The notes under the pieces were generated by a model. It did not search any database, had not been told where the DNA came from, and saw nothing but the letters and a program-made list of their open reading frames with translations. Of a stretch of 64,000 nucleotides of DNA, positions 1 to 8,839 are shown one piece after another. Source of the stretch: Bog-473 sp963755375 (lineage in GTDB: Bacteria > Actinomycetota > Acidimicrobiia > Acidimicrobiales > RAAP-2); contig CAVWKG010000016.1 in the NCBI GenBank assembly GCA_963755375.1, forward strand, positions 1,302,001 to 1,366,000. Direction: 5' to 3'. A program made the translations under genes and the position numbers. Position 1 is the first letter of the stretch, and every line of letters begins with the position of its first letter.

Positions 1-1349
1 TTCTGCATGGCGTACGACCGAGCGAAATCGGCCAGGGCATGGTCGAAGACGTCACTCGCGCCGAGATAGGCGCCGATAGCGGTGGCGCTGCCGGACCACG
101 CGTGGGCCCGAGCTAGTGTCCAGGCGCAGATGCTGGCGTAGATCTCCAAGATCTCTGGGTCCATCGATTCAACAGAGGCGGACGCCTTCCAGTCCCACAG
201 CTGGCGAACATAGAAGTCCCGGTGCCCGCCGTCCGGCAGGTCGAGTCGTTGCCACCCTAAGAAGATGTCGCTCGACGCCTGCATGAGTCGCTGGCCCTCG
301 ACGACCCTTTGCCCGTGGTTCGACACGATGCTCTTAGAGGTGAACCGCTCCAGCACCGATTCCTCAGCTTCTTTCACTTGGAGGAAGAAGACATCGTCCG
401 CGTCCTCCCCAACGAAGAGTGCCACCCAACACCGGGTGCCGACGCTGCCGACACCGACCACCTTGCGGGCCAGTGCGACGTACCGGTACTGGCTCAACAG
501 ATGCCGTCGATCCGGAGACAGCGTTGCCCGGTAGGAGCCGAGGGCGCCTTCGATCGCTCGCTCGACCTCTACCGCCTGGTCCGGTTCGCTGTAGACGTCC
601 TCCACCGGCACGAGCAGCGGAGGATCGCTCAAGAATCGGGGCAAGCCCTTGCTGACCGTCGTCAGTTTGTCCCTTGCTTTCAAACGGTCCTTCGATTCGG
701 CCTTGACCGCGGCGCGTTGAAAATTCTTGACCGCCTTCGTCCCCGCCTTCGAACCCCACATTTCCAAAATGGCAGGGATATCGAGGCGTGCGTACCAAGT
801 GTCGAGCTTGGTGGTACGAGAGAACGACCTGATCGTCTGTCGATAGGTGCGAACACCACGAACGACAATGTCTCGCAAACGTCGGTCGGGATACCCCAGT
901 TCTCGGCCCGCGACCTCCAAGCTGGTGGCGAGCCTCTTCACATCCCATTCGAATGGGCCGACAGCGGTTTCGTCGAAGTCGTTGATGTCGAAGACCAGAT
1001 CACGCTCGGGCGATGCAAAGCCGCCGAAGTTCGCCAAATGAGCATCGCCACACAGCTGGACATTGAGGCCTGTCTTTGGACCAGTGGACAAGTCCGCGGC
1101 CATGGGCAGTGCGGCTCCTCGGTAAAAGGCGAAAGCTGAGGCAGCCATGCGGCCGTGTCGGATCGGTACAAGCTCAGGTACGCGCGAGCCCTCTTGGCCG
1201 ACCAGAAGGCTCAATGGTTCGGACGTGCGCGAGCTGGCGCTCCAGTCTCCTTGGCTTTCCCTGGGAGAACGCCTGCGAGCCGCCTTCCCCTGATCGACAT
1301 GCTGTGTCCGGCTCAGCGGCCGGGACTTTCCACTTGAAGGTTTATTCAT
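1..1349 (-). CDS. DUF2252 family protein (C-terminus cut by window edge)
   Basis: The frame is open from an ATG at 1349 to the left edge, about 449 residues, and probably lacks only a short C-terminal tail. Near residue 60 it reads VPELVPIRHGRM, followed by AFYRGAALPMAADL, then LCGDAHLANFGGFASP and VFDINDFDET, the signature blocks of DUF2252, a family with a kinase-like fold and unknown substrate. Near the edge it reads ASDVFDHALADFARSYAMQ, the usual family ending. The start is supported by an AGGA-rich stretch just upstream. The family is often found near actinobacterial stress genes, which fits the neighbours to the right; the actual reaction is unknown. Confidence 0.9.
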   Translation of the reverse strand, partial: MNKPSSGKSRPLSRTQHVDQGKAARRRSPRESQGDWSASSRTSEPLSLLVGQEGSRVPELVPIRHGRMAASAFAFYRGAALPMAADLSTGPKTGLNVQLCGDAHLANFGGFASPERDLVFDINDFDETAVGPFEWDVKRLATSLEVAGRELGYPDRRLRDIVVRGVRTYRQTIRSFSRTTKLDTWYARLDIPAILEMWGSKAGTKAVKNFQRAAVKAESKDRLKARDKLTTVSKGLPRFLSDPPLLVPVEDVYSEPDQAVEVERAIEGALGSYRATLSPDRRHLLSQYRYVALARKVVGVGSVGTRCWVALFVGEDADDVFFLQVKEAEESVLERFTSKSIVSNHGQRVVEGQRLMQASSDIFLGWQRLDLPDGGHRDFYVRQLWDWKASASVESMDPEILEIYASICAWTLARAHAWSGSATAIGAYLGASDVFDHALADFARSYAMQ

Positions 1350-1497
1350 TCCTGTTAGTCCTCGCGTTCGCCGTTGCGAGCCGTCGTAGGCACGCAATCG
1401 ATCCAGTCGTTCGGTCTCAGTCCTCGGTACAGCGAAAGGAAACCGACACTGAGCTTGATACGACAGCTCGTTGGGAGCCCGCGCAGAGGTAAGGCCG

Positions 1498-1893
1498 TCA
1501 GGCCATTACTTTCGCCTTTTGGGCCTGGAACTCCTGCTCGGTGATGACTCCCTCTTCACGGAGTTGGACCAACTTCGTCAGCTGGTCCGCCGGGTTGGCT
1601 TCCGAGCCCGCCACCTCCTGGACATAAGCGTCAAATTCCTGCTTCTGTTGCCGCGCATCCTGAGAGGCTCTTTCCTGCATTTTTCCACCCCGCGCGATCA
1701 GATAGATGAGAACGCCGAGTAGGGGCAAGCAGATCACGAGGAACACCCAGAGAGCCTTTGCGAAGCCCCCCATGTCGTGACTCCGGAAGATGTCTCCGAA
1801 GACAACGACGAGAAGCCAAATCCAGACCACGAACCCGAAAAACAGGAGCATTGTCCAAAAGAGGTTCAGGAGCGGATACGTATACGCCAGCAT
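1498..1893 (-). CDS. PLDc_N / SHOCT domain membrane protein
   Basis: A 131-residue protein with two hydrophobic segments (about residues 8-33 and 45-68), matching the PLD nuclease N-terminal (PLDc_N) membrane module. It continues into a charged linker (KMQERASQDARQQKQEF) and ends in a SHOCT domain (about residues 102-131, DQLTKLVQLREEGVITEQEFQAQK in two parts). SHOCT domains are short C-terminal oligomerisation modules. It follows the LuxR regulator gene on the same strand with a 333-bp gap holding a palindrome, so it probably has its own promoter. The two-domain architecture is clear; its cellular role is not known. A second SHOCT protein lies at 8110-8379. Confidence 0.88.
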   Translation of the reverse strand: MLAYTYPLLNLFWTMLLFFGFVVWIWLLVVVFGDIFRSHDMGGFAKALWVFLVICLPLLGVLIYLIARGGKMQERASQDARQQKQEFDAYVQEVAGSEANPADQLTKLVQLREEGVITEQEFQAQKAKVMA

Positions 1894-2226
1894 TCATCCT
1901 CCTAAGTGACCGAACTGTGGTCGGGCAAATCTCAGTATGTCGTCGGGTTGCTGGTGAGTCATCACCCCGTGAGGGGTGATTCATCAAGCGGCTCGGAAGC
2001 GGAACCGAGGGATCGCACGCGTATCCCGCGCTCCGACGAAGGGCCGCCGAGCGCACGCCGTATTTCTCAGGAAGTGGCGGAGCTTGAGAGTGGCCGCGGG
2101 TTTCTGCGGGCCCAGGCGGTGACGAGCTGGAACAATCCGAGGTACACGGCGAGCACGAAGACGAGACAAGGAGGCTCCACCCGTCAGGTTGCCCGGCGAA
2201 GACGAGGAACCGCCTCTCCGGACGGC
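1894..2226. other. Intergenic region upstream of the PLDc_N/SHOCT gene
   Basis: No convincing coding frame. It holds the perfect inverted repeat at 1961-1980 and is presumed to contain the promoter of the minus-strand PLDc_N/SHOCT gene. Confidence 0.5.
1961..1980. promoter_or_regulatory. Palindrome ATCACCCC-N4-GGGGTGAT, copy 1
   Basis: Two perfect 8-base arms with a 4-base spacer (GTGA), 68-87 bases upstream of the PLDc_N/SHOCT start codon. The same arms and spacer length recur at 7247-7266. It has no trailing T-run and does not sit just after a gene end, so a terminator is less likely than an operator or an RNA hairpin. Confidence 0.55.
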
Positions 2227-4806
2227 TCAGAGAAGACCGGCGGCCCTGGCGCGTGCCACGGCATCGGACCGGGACGACGCGTCCAGTTTGCGGTAGACGC
2301 TCTTGAGATGCGATTTGAGCGTGTTCATCGAGATGAAAAGCTCGCCCGCGATCTCTCGCGTGGTGAGACGTGTCTGTAGGTATCGAAGCACGCCCTGCTC
2401 ACGAACGCTCAGTTCGCTGTCTCCCGACGGCGGACCGAGCGCGCCATGGGCCGCCAGGCGGTCCGCCATGGTCACGAGGGTATCTGCGTAGTCGTCGCGG
2501 GGCGAGTGCCTCAGGAGGGCAACCAAATCGTCGCGAAGGCCAGCTGACTCTTCCAACACCGAGAGGACGAAGCCATGCGGACGCCCGAGCTCGACGAGTT
2601 GCCGGAGATCGTCGTCGTAGCCGAGCCCCAGGTGGCGCCGTACGTCGGCCCGGAGAGCGGTCAGCTCGATCGTAAGGCCTACGCCGAGGGCCGTACTCTC
2701 AAGCCCATTCATGATGAAGTCTGCACGATCAGCGTGCCCCAGCGCGAGCAGGGTACGCGCCTCGAGGAGACGCTGTGACGGCGAGCGCGGGAGCGCCCTG
2801 GCCAATTCGACCGCTCGTGCTGATTCACCGAGGTCGATGTCGATCCAGGCTTCAAGCATGTCCACGCGCCGGCTCAGAGGAGAATTGGATCCGGCCGGCA
2901 GCACCGTTCTCGCCCGCTCGAGTATGCCCAGACCCTCGACCAGCTCGCCCCGAGTACGAAACAGACGTGCCCTCTCGATGAGCGCGAGCAGTTCGAACGG
3001 AGGTCGGACCCTCTCACTGCGCCGAAGCGCTTCTTCGATCAATCGCTCTGCTTCGTTCAACTCACCCGCCTCTAGGCTGAGCGCACCCAGCGTCAGGACG
3101 GCGTCAAAGAGGCCAACGTGGTGTTCGACGCCCCGTGCATGTGCGGCTTCGACCGCTGTGCTCGCGGCGATTCGCGCCTGTCGTAACTGACCGAGGTCGA
3201 AAAGGGCAGCTGACCTGATCCCCAGTAGCACCGCGCCGGTAACTGGGTCGGCATGACCGAGAGCGAGATCGCAGGTGGCCATACAAGAGACCGGGTCCCC
3301 ATTGTAGAGATGGGCCCGCGACGAGAGGATCGGGAACTGGTCGAGGACGAAGTCGGTGCCCTGTGTCAGGCGCGAGAAGACCTCGCGCTCGAAAGCGAGA
3401 ACCGGATCGGGTTCGCCGCGCATGCCGTGCCACTGCGCGTCGACCCCAGCCAATCTGACCTCGAAGTCGGCGTCCCGGTCGCCCGCCGCGCTTGACGCTT
3501 GTGCCAGCCACCAACCCTGCTCATCGACCCTGCCCGCCAATCCGAGCGCAAGGGCGTAATCGACCATACGAGCACTGTGAGCCCTGATGTCGTCGTCAGA
3601 AAGCCTCCCCAACCATGTCCCAGCGTTTGAACTTGGGCCGGGAAACCATTCGTGCGCCAGGTGATCGTGCAGAATTCCGAAGGCTCGATCGAGTTCACGG
3701 GCTTGCACGAAGTGATCCACGGCTGACTCGTAGGAACCCGTCTTTTCGTACCACGTACCAGCTCGCAGGTGCAGTGCCTTGGCCCGAGCCGGATCTTCGG
3801 CCTCCAGTTGGGCCTGGAGAAGCTCTCGAAAGAGCTGGTGGTAGCGGTACCGAGGCGGGTCTCGTCCTACAGCCGTGACAAAGAGCCCGGAGTTCATCGC
3901 TCGCCGCAGGAGATAAGCGCCGTGCTCGTCGCCAAGAAGAGCATTCGCCAATTCCACGTCGAACACATCAACGACCGACGTTGCGTACAAGAATTGCGCC
4001 ATTTCTGCAGACTGCCGGTCGAGCACCTCTTCGATGAGGAAATCGGCTACCACGTGCTCCGTTCCGTCGAGGCGCCTGATAAACGAGGACGGGTCGTCGG
4101 AGTCGTGCTGTAGTGAAAGCGCTGCCAACTGGACTCCGGCCATCCATCCCTCGGTCTTTGTGGCCAAGGTATGCACGTCGCCGCTGGAGAGATCGAGGCC
4201 GTACTGGTGAATGAAGGAGTTGACGTGCTCTTCTTCCAGGCGGAGGTCAGCGTCCCTGATCTCAGCCAGTTGCCCCCGGGCCCGCCACCGTTGGATCGGC
4301 AGAACGGGATCGACACGGGTCCCGAACACGACATGCGAAGTCGGAGGAAGTCGCTCGACAAGAGTGACGAGCCCTCCGAGATCGGAGGGAGCGACGTCGT
4401 GCAGGTCATCGAGAATGAGCCACGTGGAGCCAGACCACACAGCCATCTCATTGACCAGCGCGGCCACGACATCTCCGATGTCGTCCGGTCCCTCGGCCAG
4501 CAGGTCGAGCGCATCGGAGGCGCCACCTGGCTCGACTGCGGCGAGCGCAGACGCAATGGACGTCCAGAACCGGAACTCGTCATGATCCCACCGATCGCAC
4601 GAGAGCCAGGCGCATCGAGCTTGAGTTCGCTCTTCGACCCAGGACGACAGCAGCACGGTTTTTCCCACGCCCGGACTGCCCGCCACCAACGTGCAGGGGA
4701 ACTGCATGGCCGAATCGAGCCGACTGAGCAGCTCGGGCCTGCGAATCAGGGCGTGCGGCAGGGCAGGTCGGGTGAACTTCGTCACTGCCGGCCTGGCGCC
4801 GATCAC
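2227..4806 (-). CDS. LuxR family transcriptional regulator, MalT/LAL type
   Basis: An 859-residue protein of the large ATP-binding LuxR class. A Walker A motif GSPGVGKT lies at residues 43-50 and a Walker B-like segment WLILDDLHD near 130. A long helical tetratricopeptide-like middle fills about 330-780. A LuxR-type helix-turn-helix occupies the last 60 residues (LSVREQGVLRYLQ, TTREIAGELFISMNTLKSHL). In MalT relatives, ATP and an inducer drive multimerisation and promoter activation; the inducer here is unknown. The start lies 31 bases from a perfect palindrome at 4837-4848, suggesting autoregulation. The flanking SHOCT, SulP and DUF6325 genes are plausible targets. Confidence 0.93.
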   Translation of the reverse strand: MIGARPAVTKFTRPALPHALIRRPELLSRLDSAMQFPCTLVAGSPGVGKTVLLSSWVEERTQARCAWLSCDRWDHDEFRFWTSIASALAAVEPGGASDALDLLAEGPDDIGDVVAALVNEMAVWSGSTWLILDDLHDVAPSDLGGLVTLVERLPPTSHVVFGTRVDPVLPIQRWRARGQLAEIRDADLRLEEEHVNSFIHQYGLDLSSGDVHTLATKTEGWMAGVQLAALSLQHDSDDPSSFIRRLDGTEHVVADFLIEEVLDRQSAEMAQFLYATSVVDVFDVELANALLGDEHGAYLLRRAMNSGLFVTAVGRDPPRYRYHQLFRELLQAQLEAEDPARAKALHLRAGTWYEKTGSYESAVDHFVQARELDRAFGILHDHLAHEWFPGPSSNAGTWLGRLSDDDIRAHSARMVDYALALGLAGRVDEQGWWLAQASSAAGDRDADFEVRLAGVDAQWHGMRGEPDPVLAFEREVFSRLTQGTDFVLDQFPILSSRAHLYNGDPVSCMATCDLALGHADPVTGAVLLGIRSAALFDLGQLRQARIAASTAVEAAHARGVEHHVGLFDAVLTLGALSLEAGELNEAERLIEEALRRSERVRPPFELLALIERARLFRTRGELVEGLGILERARTVLPAGSNSPLSRRVDMLEAWIDIDLGESARAVELARALPRSPSQRLLEARTLLALGHADRADFIMNGLESTALGVGLTIELTALRADVRRHLGLGYDDDLRQLVELGRPHGFVLSVLEESAGLRDDLVALLRHSPRDDYADTLVTMADRLAAHGALGPPSGDSELSVREQGVLRYLQTRLTTREIAGELFISMNTLKSHLKSVYRKLDASSRSDAVARARAAGLL

Positions 4807-4836
4807 CTAGTCCACGCTACCAAACGATCACCTAAA

Positions 4837-4848
4837 TCACCCGGGTGA
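4837..4848. promoter_or_regulatory. Palindrome TCACCCGGGTGA between divergent genes
   Basis: A perfect 12-base palindrome in the 87-base gap between the LuxR gene (minus) and the small protein at 4894 (plus), followed by another GGGTGA half-site at 4849-4854. The half-site TCACCC is also the core of the palindromes at 1961 and 7247. Confidence 0.5.
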
Positions 4849-4893
4849 GGGTGACGACGCGCGTGGCGGTGCAGATCACAATGACCAGGGCGA

Positions 4894-5109
4894 ATGGAAC
4901 GAACCACCTACGTGATCACCTTCAGAGGCGAGGCCGGCCGGGCCGTGTCAGCGGCGTTCAACGACCTCGAGGTCTCAAGCAAGGAAGGGTTGACCACCCT
5001 GCGAGCTACCGTTCCGGACCAAGCTGCGCTCCATGGGGTGATTGAACGGATCCGGGCTCTCGGACTCGAACTGGTCTCCGTACGGAATGCGAAAAATGGC
5101 GAGGAATGA
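4894..5109 (+). CDS. Small conserved protein upstream of SulP transporter
   Basis: A 71-residue protein that starts MERTTYVITFRGEAGRAV and ends with ALHGVIERIRALGLELVSV. The alternation of strands and helices (beta-strand, helix, two strands, helix, strand) resembles a small ferredoxin-like or ACT-like fold. I recall similar short proteins in other actinobacteria but know no experimentally assigned function. A purine-rich AGGGCGA precedes the ATG. It is divergent from the LuxR gene and about 315 bases ahead of the SulP gene on the same strand. Confidence 0.75.
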   Translation: MERTTYVITFRGEAGRAVSAAFNDLEVSSKEGLTTLRATVPDQAALHGVIERIRALGLELVSVRNAKNGEE

Positions 5110-5424
5110 CCCAAAGTCTTTCCTCCCGGACCCCATCCGTCTCCCTGTCAGGCCCCGGACCCGCCCTCGCCCTCGGGGGCGGTTGTTCCGCGATGTCAAT
5201 GCGAGCAGGGACCTCTTGGCTAACGCAGAAGGCCAGATGCGCCCGACAAGAGCCCACGGCTAATTCTCCCCGGTGAAATCGGTGACGCCGCCTCTCGAGA
5301 TCGGACGTTCTGGGCGAGTTAGCGCCAGGTGGAAAGGCCAAGGAGGACGGAGCGGGCCGCGGCCAGACCGGGACACGATGCGCCTTGGTCGCCCTCCCAT
5401 CCGTCTGGGGAAAAAGCGTTGGCG
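5110..5424. other. Gap between the small protein and SulP gene
   Basis: No recognisable gene. The frame of SulP is open upstream to 5329, but the residues there (arginine/proline-rich) do not look like SulP sequence, so I treat this as leader or untranslated DNA. Confidence 0.4.
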
Positions 5425-7133
5425 ATGAGGTACAGACTCAACGCCGCGTTCCCGATAATTGAGCAACTGCGCGGGGGCCCTCCTCGTCTCTTGGTCCGAG
5501 ATCTGACCGCTGGGATCACTGTGGCCGCACTCTTGGTTCCCCAGGGCATGGCGTATGCCGAGCTCGCTGGTCTCTCGGCGGTCAACGGACTGTATGCGAG
5601 CTTCGTACCGATCCTGGCCTACGCGCTGTTCGGCTCTTCCCGACAGCTGGCTCTCGGACCGACGGCGACCGTTGCCGTCTTGACGGCGACCGTGATCGAG
5701 CCGCTGAGTCATGGGAACGCGAGCCTCGCGCTCGCCCTGGCCGCGACGCTCGCTCTGCTCGTCGGCGGCATCTGCATCCTCGGGGGCCTTCTGCGCGGGG
5801 GGTTCGTGGTGAATTTCTTGTCGCAACCAGTCCTTTCGGGCTACGTCACTGGGGCAGCCCTGGTGATCGCGGCCAGCCAATTGGGAAAATTCTGGGCTAC
5901 AGCGTCAACGGGGACACGTTCTTCCAGCTCGTTGCCAACGCGATGGCCAACCTCGGCAAGATACAAGGTCTCACGGTGCTGGTTGCAGCATTGTCAATCG
6001 TGTCCATGGTGCTCTTGCGCCGGTTCGCACCGCGCTGGCCTGCGGCGCTCATTGTCGTCGCACTGGCCATCACAGCCGCCAGCTTGTTCGACCTGTCCGC
6101 CCACGGCGTGGCCGTGACCGGTACGGTTCCGAGCGGCCTACCCCCCTTGAAGGTCCCCAAGGTCGGGATCCACGACCTCGGCAGCCTGGCGTTCAGCTCT
6201 TTGGGTGTTGCGCTGGTGTGTTACGTCGAATCGATCGCCGTTGCCAAGGCCATGGCAGACCGACTTGGTTATGAGGTAGACCCCAACCGAGAGCTTGTCG
6301 CGATCGGGGTGGCCAATTTGGGGGCCGGGCTCTTTCAGGGGTTTCCGGTCGATGGAAGCTTCTCCCGGACAGCTTCCGCGAGCGACGCCGGTGCACGAAC
6401 ACAACTCAGTGGGGCGGTGGCCGCCGTCGCTGTCGGACTCACATTGCTCTTCTTGACACCGCTCTTCAAAAATCTGCCTGCGGCGACTCTCGGGGCAGTT
6501 GTGATCGTCGCTGTGAGCGGACTTTTCGATATTTCCGGATTGCGCCGCGCCTGGCAGATTCGACGCGAAGACTTCGTGATGGGGCTCGTTGCGCTCATCG
6601 GCGTCCTGGCCTTTGGTGTCCTCGAGGGCCTGCTCATCGCCGTGGGAGTCTCGCTGGTGGCTCTCGTCTACCACGCAACCTTGCCGCATCGGGCGGTGCT
6701 CGGGTACGTCCCCGACGATGACTCGTTTCGAGACATCGAACGCTTTGAGGGTGTCGTCACAACTCCAGGAGTCATCGTGTACCGGTTCGACGCGCCGCTG
6801 TTCTTCGCCAATTGCCGTCGGCTTCGCGACGACCTCTTGGAGCTCGTCAAGGCGGCGCCGGAGCCAGTCGACACTCTGGTGCTCGACGCCGGGGCCGTCA
6901 CCTTCCTCGATACGACGGGATCGTCGGTTCTTCTGCAGCTCCTGGAACGGCTCGCCCAGCTCAACGTCAGGCTCGTCGTCGCCCGGGCCCACGGCCAAGT
7001 GCGTGACGTCATGGGTGCATCTGGGATTGCAGCTGCGTTGGGTCCTGCCGGAGTCGTACCCACAGTAAGAGCCGCCATGGAGTCTCGTCATGACCGAGCT
7101 GATCGCTCCGAGCGCCCCGATGAGCCCTCATAG
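5425..7133 (+). pseudogene. SulP family anion transporter, split by one frameshift
   Basis: Two consecutive frames together make one SulP protein. The first (from ATG 5425, MRYRLNAAFPIIEQL) carries the family signature LVPQGMAYAELAGL and membrane helices up to QLGK near 5889. The second resumes directly with ILGYSVNGDTFF and continues through the remaining helices to a C-terminal STAS domain (about 6740-7080, with the LDTTGSSVLLQLL helix). The break falls in an AAAA run at 5886-5889 and is repaired by adding one base. SulP proteins import sulfate, bicarbonate or other anions; the substrate here is not determinable. The product is either truncated in vivo or the break is a sequencing error; conservation on both sides favours error or a very recent mutation. 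Confidence 0.85.
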
Positions 7134-7438
7134 ATCGACTACCGAGCTCGGGGCCGCCTGCGCTTCGGGCCCACCCGCCTCACCGTGCGAGGTCCGACGC
7201 CACAAGCCCGCGGGCGCTGTTGTTAAAGGCTGGCATCCTCCTCCGAATCACCCCTTGCGGGGTGATGACCGAACTACACGGGGACCGCATACTAAGAGAG
7301 TCATTCCGAGTCTTGATGCACAGCAGGTGGCAGGACAACGAGTGGGCCGTACGCCACGGACAAGCACGAGCCGGAGGACGATCCGACGTCTTGTAGCCCA
7401 TCCCGTCCGAATCGTCGAGTGAGAAACGGAGACAGACC
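7134..7438. other. Intergenic region upstream of the DUF6325 operon
   Basis: No gene seen. It contains the palindrome at 7247-7266 and must hold the promoter of the downstream five-gene run. Confidence 0.45.
7247..7266. promoter_or_regulatory. Palindrome ATCACCCC-N4-GGGGTGAT, copy 2
   Basis: Identical 8-base arms to the copy at 1961-1980, again with a 4-base spacer (TTGC). It lies 173-192 bases upstream of the DUF6325 start and 114 bases past the SulP stop. Without a T-tract it is a poor terminator. Confidence 0.55.
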
Positions 7439-7891
7439 ATGGCTGATAACGAGGTGGACGAATTGGGGCCAGTCGATTACCTGGTGGTCGAGTTCCCTCC
7501 CGGGCGGTCCCACTTTACCGGAGAGATGGCGGCCGAACTGGCCAAGTTGGTCGATGCCGGTACCGTCCGCCTCTTGGACCTCTTGGTCGTGGCCAAGGAC
7601 GAGAACGGGCAAATTGAGGGCATGGAGATCGAAGACCTCGACAAGCTCGACGAACTCCGCAGGGCCGAAACGCAGCTGGCCGACTTGCTGGCGGCGGAGG
7701 ACATCGTGAACCTGGCGGCGGCGATGAAACCGGGGACTGTGGCGGGCGTGCTCGTTTGGGAGAACTCCTGGGCCGCACCGTTTGCCTCTGCCGCTCGCCG
7801 CTCCGGCGGTGAGCTCATCGCCAACGGACGCATTCCGATCCAAGCCATCCTCGCCGCTCTCGAAGCGGACGAGGTAACCCAAGGAGGTTGA
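7439..7891 (+). CDS. DUF6325 family protein
   Basis: A 150-residue acidic protein beginning MADNEVDELGPVDYLVVEFP, with the family blocks GEMAAELAKLVDAGTVRLLD (near 30-50), then VVAKDENG and, later, GVLVWENSWAAPFASAAR. Such proteins are typically encoded with SHOCT-domain proteins, as here; the role is thought to be envelope or stress related but is unproven. The ATG follows GAAACGGAGACAGACC. It is the first gene of a closely spaced plus-strand run that continues to 9277. Confidence 0.85.
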   Translation: MADNEVDELGPVDYLVVEFPPGRSHFTGEMAAELAKLVDAGTVRLLDLLVVAKDENGQIEGMEIEDLDKLDELRRAETQLADLLAAEDIVNLAAAMKPGTVAGVLVWENSWAAPFASAARRSGGELIANGRIPIQAILAALEADEVTQGG

Positions 7892-7892
7892 C

Positions 7893-8072
7893 ATGCCGCT
7901 TCGACCAGCCCGCGCCGCCCGCAGAGGCGTCATCGGTGCTCCCGTTGCCCGCACCGCGGCAGTGGTGGGCACCGCGGCCGTCGTTACCCACGGGGTAAAC
8001 CGCCGGCATGACCGACGCGAAGACCGACGAGATAACCGCCAGGACCGAAGGGAAGATCGTCGCGAGCGCTGA
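7893..8072 (+). CDS. 59-residue basic protein in the DUF6325 operon
   Basis: A short frame that starts one base after the DUF6325 stop, with a strong AAGGAGG ribosome binding site overlapping the previous gene end. It encodes MPLRPARAARRGVIG, then an alanine/valine-rich segment (TAAVVGTAAVV) that could be a short membrane anchor. It ends in a charged RRHDRREDRRDNRQDRRE tail. The tight spacing and ribosome site argue that it is real. I know no function; similar short proteins with an arginine/aspartate-rich tail accompany SHOCT genes. Confidence 0.75.
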   Translation: MPLRPARAARRGVIGAPVARTAAVVGTAAVVTHGVNRRHDRREDRRDNRQDRREDRRER

Positions 8073-8109
8073 CGAACAAATGGAACGAGAAGGTTAGGAG
8101 GCAATTTCA

Positions 8110-8379
8110 ATGGGAATGGTGCGTCGGAGGACTCGCCGCCGAACCATGATGGTCGCCGGGGGCATGGCCTACGCAGGAGGGAGAAACCGCGCGGCCCAAG
8201 AGGAGGCGTATCAGGATGAGGCGGCATACGCCGAACCGCCGCCCCCCGCTCCTCCACCGCCGGCACCGAGCGCCAACGATGCAGCCGGCGAACTGGAACG
8301 CCTCGCCTCCTTGCACGAGTCGGGTGCCCTCTCCGACGAGGAATTCGCCGCCGCCAAGCAGAAGGTCCTCGGCGCCTAG
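8110..8379 (+). CDS. SHOCT domain protein
   Basis: An 89-residue protein. The N-terminus is strongly basic (MGMVRRRTRRRTMMVAGG), followed by a glycine/alanine stretch and a proline-rich linker (PPPPAPPPPAP, near residues 43-53). A C-terminal SHOCT domain follows (ELERLASLHESGALSDEEF, about 60-80, ending KQKVLGA). A TTAGGAGGCAATTTCA leader supports the ATG. It belongs to the operon starting at 7439. The proline-rich hinge plus SHOCT suggests an assembly or tether role, but that is inference. Confidence 0.85.
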   Translation: MGMVRRRTRRRTMMVAGGMAYAGGRNRAAQEEAYQDEAAYAEPPPPAPPPPAPSANDAAGELERLASLHESGALSDEEFAAAKQKVLGA

Positions 8380-8405
8380 CGTCGCCCCAATCGAGAGGAG
8401 CACTT

Positions 8406-8834
8406 ATGGTCGAGCACCCTCGCGCCGCCGCCTTGCGGCGTGCCATCGAGATCTTCATCTCGCCCACTGACGACAAGATCGCAAACCTGGATCAGTTGCT
8501 CACTGACGACGCGACCGTGTGGACGCCGAACATGCTGGCCGTAGACCTGTCGGATCTCCAGAAAAACCTTGCCTTCCGCGAATCGGCCTTCTCCGATGTC
8601 GACATCACGTTCGATACTTTGGACGTGTTCGGGAGCCGCGGACTCGCCGAATTCCGCGTTGCGGGGATCTTCTCCGGCCCCTTCGTCATCGACGAGGCGG
8701 TGGTGATCGAGCCCAATCACCACAACCTTCTGCTCGGTGCGGCCGCCGTTGCCGACTTCGAACAGACGAAGATCAAGGCAGTGCGGGCGTACTTCGACGA
8801 CTCCAGCCTTCTCGAACAGATGCTCGCGACCTAG
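8406..8834 (+). CDS. NTF2-like / SnoaL-type protein
   Basis: A 142-residue protein with the cone-shaped NTF2-like pattern: N-terminal helices (AAALRRAIEIFISPTDDKIAN), then LLTDDATVWTPNM, and later strands (VDITFDTLDVFG, LAEFRVAGIFSGPF). Members are small-molecule binding proteins or isomerases and cannot be assigned a substrate from sequence. It follows the SHOCT gene by 26 bases with GAGAGGAGCACTT before the ATG, so it is co-transcribed. Confidence 0.75.
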   Translation: MVEHPRAAALRRAIEIFISPTDDKIANLDQLLTDDATVWTPNMLAVDLSDLQKNLAFRESAFSDVDITFDTLDVFGSRGLAEFRVAGIFSGPFVIDEAVVIEPNHHNLLLGAAAVADFEQTKIKAVRAYFDDSSLLEQMLAT

Positions 8835-8839
8835 GCGGC

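Noticed and set aside
309..1139. A long plus-strand open frame at the left edge
   Set aside because: The minus strand here encodes DUF2252 with clear family motifs; the plus frame is its shadow.
7247..7266. Rho-independent terminator for SulP
   Set aside because: No T-run follows, it lies 114 bases past the stop, and an identical copy lies in front of another gene.
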